From CAYGDP01 sp964348665 (GTDB lineage Bacteria > Verrucomicrobiota > Verrucomicrobiia > Palsa-1439 > CAYGDP01): a DNA stretch of 64,000 bases. The notes under the pieces are model-generated. The model was not told the origin of the DNA. It saw nothing but the letters and a program-made list of their open reading frames with translations, and did not search any database. The stretch covers positions 6,058 to 70,057 of the forward strand of contig CAYGDP010000021.1 of assembly GCA_964348665.1 (NCBI GenBank). Direction: 5' to 3'. This document shows, piece after piece, positions 7,934 through 16,373 of the stretch (its first letter is position 1; each line of letters opens with the position of its first letter). The position numbers and the translations under genes are program-made.

Positions 7934-8740
7934 ATGGATAAACTCGGCATCATTGCTGGAAGCGGCGAATTGCCCCTGGCGGCGGCGCGCGCGGCTCGCG
8001 CCAACGGCGTGAAATTGCTTGTGGCAGCTGCGTTCGACGGAGAGACGCGCGAGGAAATCGAAAAACTCGCGGACGAAGCGGTCTGGCTCAAGGTGGGTCA
8101 GCTTGGCAAGCTCATCGAGACGTTCACGACGCGAGGCGTGCGCGAGTGCATCATGGTTGGACAGATCGCGCCCAAAAATCTTTTCAATCTGCGTCCCGAT
8201 CTGCGTGCCGTAAAACTGCTGGCGCGGCTCAAAGAAAAAAACGCGGAGAGTATTTTTGGCGCGATTGCCGCCGAATTGGAGAAGGAAGGCGTGCATTTGA
8301 TCGACGCCGCGCCATTTCTGAAAGAATTGATGCCGGGCGCGGGCGTGCTGACGAAACGTCAGCCGTCCGACGAACAGCGCGCCGACATCGAGTTCGGCTT
8401 GAAAATCGCAAAGGGCGTGTCGTCGTTCGATATCGGTCAGACCGTTGTCGTCAAGAATGGCGTCGTACTGGCCGTCGAGGCGTGGGAAGGCACGGACGAG
8501 TGCATCAAACGCGGAGGATTGCTCGCCGGGAAAGATGTTGGCGCAGTCGTGGTAAAAGTAAGCAAGCCAAATCAAGATATGCGATTTGATATTCCCACCA
8601 TCGGTCCGCGCACCATCGAAACCTGCCGCGAGGCAAAGATCGCCGTGCTCGCGATCGAGGCGAACCGAACTCTCTTGCTCGAGCGAGAAAAAACAATCGC
8701 GGCGGCTGCCACGGCGAAGATCGTTATTACCGCATTTTGA
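7934..8740 (+). CDS. lpxI: UDP-2,3-diacylglucosamine pyrophosphatase LpxI
   Basis: 268-residue protein of the LpxI (DUF1009) family, which hydrolyses UDP-2,3-diacylglucosamine to lipid X in lipid A synthesis at the cytoplasmic face; it replaces LpxH in many bacteria. Seen: the N-terminal GIIAGSGELPLAAA signature, VGQIAPKNLF, and the C-terminal catalytic-domain segments GQTVVVKNGVVLAVEAWEGTD and DIPTIGPRTIE, in family order and length. It implies an LPS-bearing outer membrane. Starts one base after the nucleotidyltransferase stop, so probably co-transcribed with it. Confidence 0.93.
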   Translation: MDKLGIIAGSGELPLAAARAARANGVKLLVAAAFDGETREEIEKLADEAVWLKVGQLGKLIETFTTRGVRECIMVGQIAPKNLFNLRPDLRAVKLLARLKEKNAESIFGAIAAELEKEGVHLIDAAPFLKELMPGAGVLTKRQPSDEQRADIEFGLKIAKGVSSFDIGQTVVVKNGVVLAVEAWEGTDECIKRGGLLAGKDVGAVVVKVSKPNQDMRFDIPTIGPRTIETCREAKIAVLAIEANRTLLLEREKTIAAAATAKIVITAF

Positions 8741-8854
8741 TCAACCGCGAAAGACGCGAACGCTCGCGAAAACGTCCACAGACCCACTTTTCCCCTGCCT
8801 TCTTTCGCGTCTTTTCGCGTGTTTCGTGGTATATCCTCTGTTACCATCGTCCCA

Positions 8855-9676
8855 ATGAAATTTTGTTTCATGACGTTGGCGTGTCCGAAATGGACGTGGC
8901 GGGAAATTCTCACCACCGGACGGAAAATGGGATACGACGGAGTGGAATTGCGGTTCATCCAGGATGTTCGCGATTTGACGAAGTCACCAGAGATGCAGCC
9001 CGACCGAATCGCACAGAGCAAACGTGAGTTGGCCGAAGCAGGGCTGGCCGTGGCGTGCTTGGACACATCTGCCTCCGTTGTGACCGCTGACGAAAAGGCA
9101 ATGGACTTGGCACGGCGACATATTGATTTGGCGGCGGCGCTTGGCTCACCTTACGTGCGAATTTTTGGCGGCACGCTTCCGAAAGAGAAAACGGACTACG
9201 ACCGTGCAATGGAGTCGGCCGCAAAAAAGTTTCGTGACTTGGCCGAATTTGGTTCGTCGCGCGGCGTACAGCCGATTTTGGAGACGCACGATGATTTCAG
9301 CAAATCGGAGCACGTCGAACGACTCATCGAACTGGCGGGGCACGACAACATCGGAATACTGTGGGATATGCATCATCCCGCGCGGTTTCACGGAGAACCG
9401 ATCGCCGAGACATTCGCGCGGATACGCCCGTGGGTGCGCCACACACATATCAAAGATTCTGTTTCGTTAGGCGGCGACAAGTATCGTTACAAACTGCTCG
9501 GAGAAGGAGATATTCCCGTACGCGAATGCGTGAAAGTTCTGCGGCAGAGTGGTTATCAAGGATTTTTGTGTGTGGAATGGGAAAAGACGTGGCATCCCGA
9601 TTTGGAAGAGCCGGAAGTGGCGCTTCCGCAGTATCTCTCGGGGTTGCGCAAGATCGTTGAATCGCTAAAAAGTTGA
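8855..9676 (+). CDS. Sugar phosphate isomerase/epimerase (xylose-isomerase-like TIM barrel)
   Basis: 273 residues, cytoplasmic (no signal). Seen: barrel strands with MGYDGVELRF near the start, metal-ligand candidates in PILETHDDFS (Glu/His), GILWDMHHPARF (Asp/His), VRHTHIKDS (His) and a final Glu in FLCVEWEKTW, the usual four-ligand layout of the AP-endonuclease-2/xylose-isomerase-like family. The ATG at 8855 is chosen since the upstream in-frame extension from 8819 reads through a TTCGTG-type repeat. Directly followed by a Gfo/Idh oxidoreductase, a common pairing in inositol or keto-sugar catabolism; exact substrate unknown. Confidence 0.88.
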   Translation: MKFCFMTLACPKWTWREILTTGRKMGYDGVELRFIQDVRDLTKSPEMQPDRIAQSKRELAEAGLAVACLDTSASVVTADEKAMDLARRHIDLAAALGSPYVRIFGGTLPKEKTDYDRAMESAAKKFRDLAEFGSSRGVQPILETHDDFSKSEHVERLIELAGHDNIGILWDMHHPARFHGEPIAETFARIRPWVRHTHIKDSVSLGGDKYRYKLLGEGDIPVRECVKVLRQSGYQGFLCVEWEKTWHPDLEEPEVALPQYLSGLRKIVESLKS

Positions 9677-9688
9677 AGCGTTAAATCG
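9671..9688. repeat. GTTRAA/GCGTTAAAT-type AT-rich junction repeat
   Basis: AGTTGAAGCGTTAAATCG overlaps the stop of the TIM-barrel gene; close relatives lie at 35139-35156 and 37801-37818, also at gene junctions. Confidence 0.5.
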
Positions 9689-9747
9689 AAAAAAATCTGT
9701 TTTTAGAGTACGCGAATATTTCGCGTGTTTCGTGTATTTCGCGGTTA

Positions 9748-10866
9748 ATGAAATCTATGGATATGAAAAAACTCCGTTTCGGAATCGTCGGCGGCGCGGC
9801 GGGAATCGCTTCCACCCATCGCGACGCCATCCGCAAAAATCCTGATTGCTGCGAGCTGGTTGGATTAACAGACGTTGCCGCCGACCGTTGCCGCGAGATC
9901 GCGTCGAAAGAGAATGCGCGGTTTTTCGTAACCTACGACGAGATGCTCGGCTCCCCGGACATCAATGCCATCGCCATTTGCACGCCGCATCCGTTTCACT
10001 GTGACCTGGCGCTCAAAGCGCTCAAGGCAAACAAGCATGTGCTTACCGAAAAACCGCTCTGCGTGACCGCGAGCGAAGCCGACCAGATGATCGCCGCGGC
10101 GAAAAAATCCAGGGCGAAGCTCGGAGTCGTTTTCCAGACGCGTTTTCGACCGGACCTGAAAAAAGCGAAAGAGCTTCTCACAAACGGCACGGTTGGGGCG
10201 CTCTACCGCACGACGATGGTTGTCGCTTGGTATCGAACCCAAGCTTACTATAACAGTGGCGGCTGGCGCGCGACATGGCGCGGGGAAGGCGGCGGGGTGT
10301 TGCTAAATCAAGCGCCGCATTTTCTCGATCTGTTTACGTGGCTCGGCGGGATGCCGAAAAAAGTGTATGCATGGACGCCGACATTGAAACACAAGATCGA
10401 AGTCGAAGACTGCGCCAGCGCACTGCTCGAATACGAGAATGGGGCGCAGGGTTTCTTGCATACCTCAACGATCCAGGCGCCAAATCAAGAGCGGTTCGAG
10501 TTTTGCGGTGAGAACGGGCGATTGGTTGTCGAAAATGGGCTGACTTTTGAGAAGATCTCGCCGGCGTTAAGCGATCATATTCAGAACAGCCACGAGATTT
10601 GGTCGAAACCAAAAGTGGAGACGCAACGGTTTGAATTTCCGCAGACCGACGCCACGCATTTCTCTGTGTACGGCGAATTTGCCCGGCGAGTTCTCGCGGG
10701 CAAAGAACCGCCGGTCAACGTAATCGAGGGTCGGAACAGTGTCGAGCTGGCCAACGCGCTGATCCTCTCGCATTACACGAAAAAACCTGTCAGCTTACCG
10801 CTATACCGCGCGAAATATGATAAGTTACTCCGAAGCTTAATTCGGAAATCGAAGAGAAAAATATGA
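9748..10866 (+). CDS. Gfo/Idh/MocA-family oxidoreductase
   Basis: 372-residue NAD(P)-dependent sugar dehydrogenase family member. Seen: Rossmann motif GIVGGAAGIAS near the N-terminus, the catalytic EKP motif in HVLTEKPLCV, and the C-terminal substrate domain starting near GALYRTTMVV. ATGs at 9748, 9757 and 9763 are all possible; none has a clear ribosome site because the upstream bases are a TTCGTG-type repeat. Adjacent TIM-barrel isomerase gene suggests a joint sugar or polyol pathway. The tail is rich in Lys/Arg. Confidence 0.9.
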   Translation: MKSMDMKKLRFGIVGGAAGIASTHRDAIRKNPDCCELVGLTDVAADRCREIASKENARFFVTYDEMLGSPDINAIAICTPHPFHCDLALKALKANKHVLTEKPLCVTASEADQMIAAAKKSRAKLGVVFQTRFRPDLKKAKELLTNGTVGALYRTTMVVAWYRTQAYYNSGGWRATWRGEGGGVLLNQAPHFLDLFTWLGGMPKKVYAWTPTLKHKIEVEDCASALLEYENGAQGFLHTSTIQAPNQERFEFCGENGRLVVENGLTFEKISPALSDHIQNSHEIWSKPKVETQRFEFPQTDATHFSVYGEFARRVLAGKEPPVNVIEGRNSVELANALILSHYTKKPVSLPLYRAKYDKLLRSLIRKSKRKI

Positions 10867-10963
10867 ACGGCATTCGCCACGAAAAACACAAGAAGCACAA
10901 AAATACAGGTGGTTCACTCTGTTGTTTTTTGATTTTTGCGCCTCTTTGTGGCTAATCAGTATC

Positions 10964-11554
10964 ATGAAAATTGTCTTGGCAATCACCGGCGCCAGCGGCG
11001 CGATCTACGCGCAGCGATTACTCGATGTGCTCGTTGGAGAAAATCCGAAATCCGAAAACCGAAATCCGAAATCAGTGGAAGTTCATCTCATCACCACCAA
11101 GCACTCTCGCGAAGTCATCGCGCTGGAGCTTCCCAAGGGCGATCTCGTCGTCCCGCCCAGCGTCATCCAATACGACGAGCGCGACTCGATGTTCGTGCCG
11201 TTTGTCAGCGGGTCGGCGAAGTTCGACGCGATGGTGCTTTGTCCCGCATCGATGGGGATGATCGGGCGGATTGCCAGCGGTGTATCCGACTCCACCATCA
11301 CTCGTGCTGCCGATGTGTTTCTCAAGGAACGTCGCAAACTGATCCTGGTGCCGCGCGAAGCGCCATTCAATCTGATTCACCTCCGCAACATGGCGACCCT
11401 GACCGAAGCCGGTGCGGTGATCATTCCAGCCAGTCCATCGTTTTATACCAAACCGAAGACGCTCACCGAGGCTGCCGACACTGTCGTGGCGCGCATCTTG
11501 GACCACCTGGGGGTGGAACATCGGCTTGCGAAACGCTGGCAGAGCGAGGAATAG
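10964..11554 (+). CDS. ubiX: Flavin prenyltransferase UbiX
   Basis: 196-residue enzyme that prenylates reduced FMN with dimethylallyl phosphate to make the UbiD cofactor. Seen: N-terminal flavin-binding AITGASGAIYAQRLL, VHLITTKHSREVIALE, the CPASMGMIGRIASGVSD motif, and the REAPFNLIHLRNM motif near the C-terminus. The start at 10964 is required for the family N-terminus; the upstream 14-codon extension is repeat sequence. Odd feature: five tandem heptamers (11041-11075) add an extra Asn/Lys/Pro/Ser-rich stretch between the first helix and strand two, without breaking the frame. Partner of ubiD at 5569-7044. Confidence 0.94.
   Translation: MKIVLAITGASGAIYAQRLLDVLVGENPKSENRNPKSVEVHLITTKHSREVIALELPKGDLVVPPSVIQYDERDSMFVPFVSGSAKFDAMVLCPASMGMIGRIASGVSDSTITRAADVFLKERRKLILVPREAPFNLIHLRNMATLTEAGAVIIPASPSFYTKPKTLTEAADTVVARILDHLGVEHRLAKRWQSEE
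11041..11075. repeat. Five tandem heptamers inside ubiX
   Basis: Units AAATCCG, AAATCCG, AAAACCG, AAATCCG, AAATCAG. They encode NPKSENRNPKS, a segment not expected in UbiX, at a loop position after the first helix. Confidence 0.85.
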
Positions 11555-11669
11555 CGGTCGGAGAGTTGACGGAACTAGTGAAGGACGATTCGGGGCGCCA
11601 GGAATTTTTTAGATGGACCGAGAATTGAGATTGACTTGCGGGTGTGTAATTTTTAATGTGGGGGCAGCG

Positions 11670-11975
11670 ATGCCGACGTATGAATATGAATGTGGCCGAT
11701 GTGGGAAGCGGTTGGAGATTTTTCAACCCATGACCGAGGCTCCGAAGCGTGTTTGTCCACATTGCAAAGGACGGCTGCGGCGGATGATCGGCACGGGAGC
11801 GGGAATGATTTTCAAGGGCACGGGATTTTACATAACCGATTATCGCAGCAAAGGATACAAGGAGGCGGCCAAGAAAGAATCCGGCGCCGCGACCACGAAA
11901 ACGGCAGAAGCCAAACCTGCAGCGAAAACCGAGACGAAAACCTCTAAACCATCAGCAGAAGGAAAGAAGTCATGA
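11670..11975 (+). CDS. FmdB-type zinc ribbon protein
   Basis: 101-residue protein of the FmdB/CxxC_CxxC_SSSS regulatory family. Seen: MPTYEYECGRCGKRLEIFQ, then CPHCKGRLRRMIG, i.e. two CxxC zinc knuckles about 24 residues apart, followed by GAGMIFKGTGFYITDY, typical of the family, and a low-complexity Ala/Lys/Thr tail. The start at 11670 gives the canonical MPTYEY N-terminus. Its stop overlaps the next ATG by four bases (ATGA). Function of the family is not well established; proposed regulator of amide/formamide genes in its namesake. Confidence 0.88.
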   Translation: MPTYEYECGRCGKRLEIFQPMTEAPKRVCPHCKGRLRRMIGTGAGMIFKGTGFYITDYRSKGYKEAAKKESGAATTKTAEAKPAAKTETKTSKPSAEGKKS

Positions 11976-12736
11976 TTGTTTGCCCCAAATGTGGTTACGA
12001 TAACGAGCTGGGACGCATTTTTTGCGGTGGTTGCAGCGAAAAACTGGATTTATCGGCTATTCAAGGACCCGGCGGCGGCCTGAACGCTCCGAAGAAAAAG
12101 AAAGGATTTTTTGGCGGGGGCGGCGACAAAAAAAAGGTAGGGATCGGCACATGGATTTGGCGGATTATCAACTGGGGCGGTATGATCGCCATCGTGGTGA
12201 TTTGCTGGTTGCTCTGGCAGGCGCCGGTGGATTTGAAGAGCATCGCGGTGACGACCGAGGCGCACGAGAGTGCGAAGGAAAAAATGACGGCGTTGATCGA
12301 CGAATCCCGCGCCGGCAATGGTGTTGAAGTTGAATTTACCGAGAGCGAAATTGCTTCCTGGCTGGAAAAAGAACCGAAATGGGCAAGCACCGAGAGCGGC
12401 CTGGCGTTGGTGCCGTCCAAGGTGCGCGTCGAATGTGGGACTGGGGAGGTTACCATTGTTGTGGTTGGCACTGGAAACGCCAGCAGTCACAAGCACGATT
12501 TCATTGCTAAGTTTAAAGGCAAACTGGTCATGAACGGCAAACAATTGGATTTCCAGCGCGAAAAGCTTACTGTTGGAAAATGTCCGATCCCGGGAAAGTT
12601 TCTCCAAGACGTTATGCGTGATAAATTCATGCAAGGCTTGGCTGATATTTTTAAGGAACAACTCGACGCAATCGGGACGCAACAGCAAATTCGCGTTGAA
12701 CCCGGCAAAATTATCATCGGCCCGCCGCCTATGTAG
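11972..12736 (+). CDS. Zinc-ribbon single-pass membrane protein, unknown function
   Basis: 254 residues. Seen: N-terminal zinc ribbon CPKCGYDN...CGGCSEKL (residues 4-25), a Gly/Lys-rich linker, a membrane helix at about 68-86 (GGMIAIVVICWLLW), then an outward-facing domain of about 165 residues. The predicted topology puts the zinc ribbon in the cytoplasm. No enzymatic motif is visible. GGAAAG precedes the ATG, which overlaps the FmdB stop, so the two are translationally coupled. No function can be assigned. Confidence 0.8.
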   Translation: MIVCPKCGYDNELGRIFCGGCSEKLDLSAIQGPGGGLNAPKKKKGFFGGGGDKKKVGIGTWIWRIINWGGMIAIVVICWLLWQAPVDLKSIAVTTEAHESAKEKMTALIDESRAGNGVEVEFTESEIASWLEKEPKWASTESGLALVPSKVRVECGTGEVTIVVVGTGNASSHKHDFIAKFKGKLVMNGKQLDFQREKLTVGKCPIPGKFLQDVMRDKFMQGLADIFKEQLDAIGTQQQIRVEPGKIIIGPPPM

Positions 12737-12742
12737 TCAGGT

Positions 12743-14089
12743 ATGATGCTTCCTATTGGCGGATGCAGATGGATGGTAGCGGGACTTGCTGGCGTGTCGC
12801 TGGGGCTTTCGATCGGGGCGTTTTCCGAGCAACCTCGTTCCCGGACCATCCAGAGCAGCAGCCGGCAATTCACCGTAGAGGCCCCCGATGCCCGTGTCGC
12901 CACCAGCATCGCGCGATACTCGGAACGGCTCAAATCCGCTTTCCTCGCCAAGATGCAGCTGCCCGATCGTTGGCAAAGCGCAGTCCATATTCGAATTCAG
13001 CAGCGGAAGGAAGGTGACTTGTCTCCCGCGCTCGTTGTCATCCCGCAATCATTCAAAGGCCAGCTTCAGTTTGTTGTTCGTGCGCAAACACCGCCCCCGC
13101 TGGATCAAACGGAGTTTTTCCGGGCGCTCACGCAAATCCTCTGCGCCGAACAGGTCAACCGCGCCCACGGCGTTCAGGCGGGCGAAAAACTTGCCGTGGC
13201 CCCGCTCTGGCTCGCCGAAGGACTTTGGCAATCCCTGGCGGATAACGCCGTGCAAGTGCCTTTGCGCGACACCAACCTACTCTTGCTACAACGCGCGGTT
13301 GGCGCCGAACGAGCGGCTACGGTCGCGCAACTTACGGCAGTCACCCAACTTCCCGCGGAATCCGCTCCCGCGCGATTATTCGGAGCGCAGAGCCAAGCAT
13401 TGGTTGAATCGCTGCTGTCGTTGCCGGATGGCGCGCGCAAAATGCAGGCGTTACTCGCGTCGTTGCGGGCGCAGCCCGATGCGAGAGCCGCCTTGCAGGA
13501 GATATATAAACAGGATTTTCGCGACGAACCGGTGCTGGAAAAATGGTGGGCGTTGCGCCTCCGCGCCCGCGCGCAGCAACGCATCGCGCAGGCCTTGACC
13601 GCCTCCCAAACCGTTCGGCGTCTGGATGAAACCCTTCCCACGCCGATTACGGTCACCGACCGCAAGACAGGCGCGCAAACCACGCGCCAATTGAAAGTGA
13701 GCGAGTTAGGTGATTATTGGCAGATGGAAGGATTGACGGATTTGATCCAGCAAAAAATCGCATCGCTCGCCACGCTTCAAACGCAGGCGCACCCGACGTT
13801 CCGCGAACCGATCGCCGCCTATGTGGATGCGCTGGAAAACTTGAAACAACGCGGGTTCAAACGATATCGAAAAGTAGCCAAGATCGCCGAGCAACTGCAT
13901 CAGGAGGCGGAACAGCAAACTCGCGATGTCGCCGCGTATCTCAATGAGATCGAAGAACCCAATGCAGGTCTTGCCTTGAGCCTGCGCGGTTTCTTCGCGC
14001 CATTGCCAGAGTCAGGAGTTGGAACCCCGCAAACCATTAGCACCTTCCTCGACAAGATCGAGCAGGCAGAATCGGCTGGCAAAAAATAA
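12743..14089 (+). CDS. Secreted protein resembling an inactive gluzincin peptidase
   Basis: 448 residues. N-terminal signal peptide (hydrophobic run VAGLAGVSLGLSIGAF, predicted cleavage near residues 28-30). The central part has FFRALTQILCAEQVNR followed 31-35 residues later by WLAEGLWQSL. The second resembles the downstream Glu motif of peptidase_MA enzymes, but the first lacks the HExxH pair expected at that place, so catalytic zinc binding looks lost. The C-terminal third (about 290-448) is helical and Gln/Ala-rich. Seven bases after the preceding gene, so likely the same operon. Role unknown; a structural or binding role in the envelope is inferred. Confidence 0.75.
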   Translation: MMLPIGGCRWMVAGLAGVSLGLSIGAFSEQPRSRTIQSSSRQFTVEAPDARVATSIARYSERLKSAFLAKMQLPDRWQSAVHIRIQQRKEGDLSPALVVIPQSFKGQLQFVVRAQTPPPLDQTEFFRALTQILCAEQVNRAHGVQAGEKLAVAPLWLAEGLWQSLADNAVQVPLRDTNLLLLQRAVGAERAATVAQLTAVTQLPAESAPARLFGAQSQALVESLLSLPDGARKMQALLASLRAQPDARAALQEIYKQDFRDEPVLEKWWALRLRARAQQRIAQALTASQTVRRLDETLPTPITVTDRKTGAQTTRQLKVSELGDYWQMEGLTDLIQQKIASLATLQTQAHPTFREPIAAYVDALENLKQRGFKRYRKVAKIAEQLHQEAEQQTRDVAAYLNEIEEPNAGLALSLRGFFAPLPESGVGTPQTISTFLDKIEQAESAGKK

Positions 14090-15517
14090 CTATCGAAGGA
14101 CGGTGAAGGTTACATCCCAGGCTGGCTTGTTCTGGGGGTCGTAGGATATCGGTTGTTCTTTTCCCCCGTCGTCTGTCCCGTCTTCGCCGATGCTGTAGAC
14201 CACGTATCCCATTGCCAGTTTTTTGTAACGGAGCGGCTTGCCGTCGAACGGGTCGGCTGGAATCGCTTTTAGAAATTCCGGGACAAGCGATTCCAAGGAT
14301 TCGGGTATCATGCGTTTTGCGATACGATAGCGCTCGATAGCTATTGCGACGGCCGCCGCGCGAACGCAAGCGGAAGATCGGGCGAAGGCAGGAAAGATGT
14401 TGGACGTATATTTCCTTGGTTCGTTGTCGCCGATTTTAATTACATCTGCATCGCGATGAAATCTGGCGCCTGTATGCTTGCTGGATAAGTCAATGGTTAA
14501 GCGGCCAATTTGCCGCGCCAACTGTAAAGATTCTGGAAATGGAAATTTACTGGCTTGGATCAGATCTGACTTGTAATCGAGCAGCGTTAGCATGTCGTCG
14601 GCGCGACCCTTTGCAGTTCTATCCGGGGGCGGTAGAGGTTGAGGAAAATCAAAGGTTAAAAACAACTGTTTGTCGGAGGCGTTTTCCACCTCAAAATAAT
14701 TCAAGCATCGTTCCCCGATGAGCATTGAGGTGAGAGCATAAGACTTTTCCGACTCTTCCAGCGCTCCGCTGATTTTAACAAGTTGGTTTTGGGAAAGTTC
14801 TGTTCTGCTCATGATCCGCTGAAGGATATCTATGGTCATGTCGTCGCAATTTTTTCGATAAAGTGCTGCGATCATAAATGGTTCGTCGTCGAGCGTCCGT
14901 GAAAGATTGAGCGCCGTGAGAATGGAGCGAGTTGCCCCCGTGTTGATCCCTTCATCAGCCCTCGCAATCGCTTCCAGGAGGAGAACCCTTGTTGATGAAC
15001 GGATATGTTGGACTGGTTGTAAATACACGATCTTCTCGCGTTCTTCCTTTGATAGTGTTGTTGATGGTGAAAACCGTTCGCGAAATTTGTCTACAAGCAT
15101 TATGGGATAGCGTCCGCGTTTTTTGGCTGCTAGTTCATGTAAGGCGCCCAGCGGCTCACGATATTGGTGAAGGTACTTGCGAATGGCTTGCAAAGTCGCC
15201 TGGTCGAGCGGTTGATTTAATTCGGGGAGTCGTCCATTGCCGACGAGTGGGAGAGGCGAATTGCTATCGTGCTTGCCGACGTTTGGCCATTTCTTGAAAA
15301 CATCGAGCAATTGCTCCGCGATGTTTTCATCCGGAGGAGGGTAGGTGTACCACTTCTCGAGATCATCTATCGAGACGGGATGCCCTTGTTTTCGGATTTC
15401 TTCCAATTTTGCTTTTACCCGTTCGTCGGGTGGGTCGGCGCGTGCCGACAGAATATTGGCAGTAAGGATCGAGATTGCCAGGAGAATAAACACCCAGGTA
15501 TTCTTTGCTCTCATCAC
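14090..15517 (-). CDS. Secreted hypothetical protein with YVVYSIGEDGTDDGG tail
   Basis: 475 residues with a signal peptide (FILLAISILTANILSARA, cleavage near 27). Mostly helical middle; the C-terminal part contains VAIAIERYRIA...PESLESLVPEFL...PADPFDGKPLRYKK and GYVVYSIGEDGTDDGG. This tail is familiar from a large family in Verrucomicrobia and Planctomycetes and resembles the C-terminal region of type II secretion pseudopilin-like proteins (ageing/IgG-like loop with Asp-rich site). No catalytic motif is visible. Convergent with the preceding gene, with stops adjacent. Function unknown. Confidence 0.8.
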   Translation of the reverse strand: MMRAKNTWVFILLAISILTANILSARADPPDERVKAKLEEIRKQGHPVSIDDLEKWYTYPPPDENIAEQLLDVFKKWPNVGKHDSNSPLPLVGNGRLPELNQPLDQATLQAIRKYLHQYREPLGALHELAAKKRGRYPIMLVDKFRERFSPSTTLSKEEREKIVYLQPVQHIRSSTRVLLLEAIARADEGINTGATRSILTALNLSRTLDDEPFMIAALYRKNCDDMTIDILQRIMSRTELSQNQLVKISGALEESEKSYALTSMLIGERCLNYFEVENASDKQLFLTFDFPQPLPPPDRTAKGRADDMLTLLDYKSDLIQASKFPFPESLQLARQIGRLTIDLSSKHTGARFHRDADVIKIGDNEPRKYTSNIFPAFARSSACVRAAAVAIAIERYRIAKRMIPESLESLVPEFLKAIPADPFDGKPLRYKKLAMGYVVYSIGEDGTDDGGKEQPISYDPQNKPAWDVTFTVLR

Positions 15518-15554
15518 GGATATGATAACACATTTGAGGGACGTTTCTCGCTGC

Positions 15555-15583
15555 TTGACGGTGGGAGGGAGTGACGGTATTGT
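15555..15583 (+). promoter_or_regulatory. Promoter for tRNA-His
   Basis: TTGACG (15555-15560), a 17-base spacer and TATTGT (15578-15583), each 5 of 6 to consensus. Predicted start near 15590, about ten bases before the tRNA. Confidence 0.75.
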
Positions 15584-15599
15584 CGGTTTCAGATTGGAT

Positions 15600-15677
15600 G
15601 GTGGCCGTAGCTCAGCCTGGTAGAGCCCCGGATTGTGGATCCGGTTGTCGCGGGTTCAAATCCCGTCGGTCACCCCA
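15600..15677 (+). tRNA. tRNA-His (GTG)
   Basis: Cloverleaf seen by eye: 7-bp acceptor stem plus an encoded extra G at position -1 opposite C73 (the tRNA-His identity pair), D-loop with AGCTCAGCCTGGTAGAG, anticodon stem CCGGA/TCCGG with anticodon GTG at 15635-15637, T-loop GGTTCAAATCC, and an encoded CCA at 15675-15677. One G-T wobble in the acceptor stem. Confidence 0.97.
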
Positions 15678-15678
15678 T

Positions 15679-15702
15679 CCATCCGCCTGCGGCGGACGGA
15701 AT
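15679..15702. repeat. TCCGCC-TGC-GGCGGA hairpin after tRNA-His
   Basis: Perfect 6-bp inverted repeat around a 3-base loop immediately after the tRNA; no T-run follows, so a role as terminator is doubtful. Similar TCCGCC/GGCGGA cores occur in the other palindromic repeats of this window. Confidence 0.5.
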
Positions 15703-15735
15703 AACCAAGCACCAAATCCTAATCAAGGAGTCGCG

Positions 15736-16284
15736 ATGAAATGTCCTGCGTGTGGTGAATCAGAATTGCGTCCGGTGGAACTCGATCAAGGATTGCCAGC
15801 CAAGGAGTGTGGGAAATGCGGTGGTCGTTGGCTTGGTTCGACGGAGTATTGGGCCTGGATTGAGAAGGCCGGAACGAATCAGCCGGAGCGACCGGCGGAC
15901 GGTGGTGTGCCGCAGATCTCGGACAGCAAACACATCAAGATTTGCCCAACCTGCGGTCATTTGTTGATTCGTTTCCGTGTCGGGCATGGCACGGGTTTTT
16001 CGCTCGACCATTGCGGAACGTGCAACGGCGTTTGGCTGGACCGAAATGAGTGGGAAACTCTTAAGGTGCGCAATCTTCACGATGATATCCACCGGATCTT
16101 TACCGCGGAATGGCAGGGAGCGATCCATGCGGAAGCGCGGCGGACTGCGTTGGAACGTATCTATCGGCAAAACTTTGGCGATGCCGACTTTGCCGAGGTG
16201 CAGAAAATTCGGGCGTGGATTGACGCGCATCCGAAACGCCGTGCTTTACTAGCATATTTGACGGATCCAAAGCCGCTCAAGTAG
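15736..16284 (+). CDS. Tandem TFIIB-type zinc-finger protein
   Basis: 182-residue cytoplasmic protein. Seen: two zinc-finger units of the zf-TFIIB type, each with paired CxxC: CPACGESELR...CGKCGGRWLG at residues 3-38, and CPTCGHLLIR...CGTCNGVWLD at about 73-110. The rest is helical and charged. The start at 15736 is chosen because AAGGAG lies just upstream; a longer in-frame reading would run back through tRNA-His and is rejected. Small proteins of this family are widespread but lack a known function; metal or nucleic-acid binding is inferred. Confidence 0.85.
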   Translation: MKCPACGESELRPVELDQGLPAKECGKCGGRWLGSTEYWAWIEKAGTNQPERPADGGVPQISDSKHIKICPTCGHLLIRFRVGHGTGFSLDHCGTCNGVWLDRNEWETLKVRNLHDDIHRIFTAEWQGAIHAEARRTALERIYRQNFGDADFAEVQKIRAWIDAHPKRRALLAYLTDPKPLK

Positions 16285-16373
16285 AAATTGCGAGGGGGAA
16301 ACCATCGGTCGCCGGGCTTGGACAAAGCGGTAAGGATCGAGCGTCAGGTGGCGATACCCGTTACAAGTTTCGC

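Noticed and set aside
15571..15735. Longer start for the zinc-finger protein
   Set aside because: It would run through tRNA-His; AAGGAG and the CxxC motif support ATG 15736.
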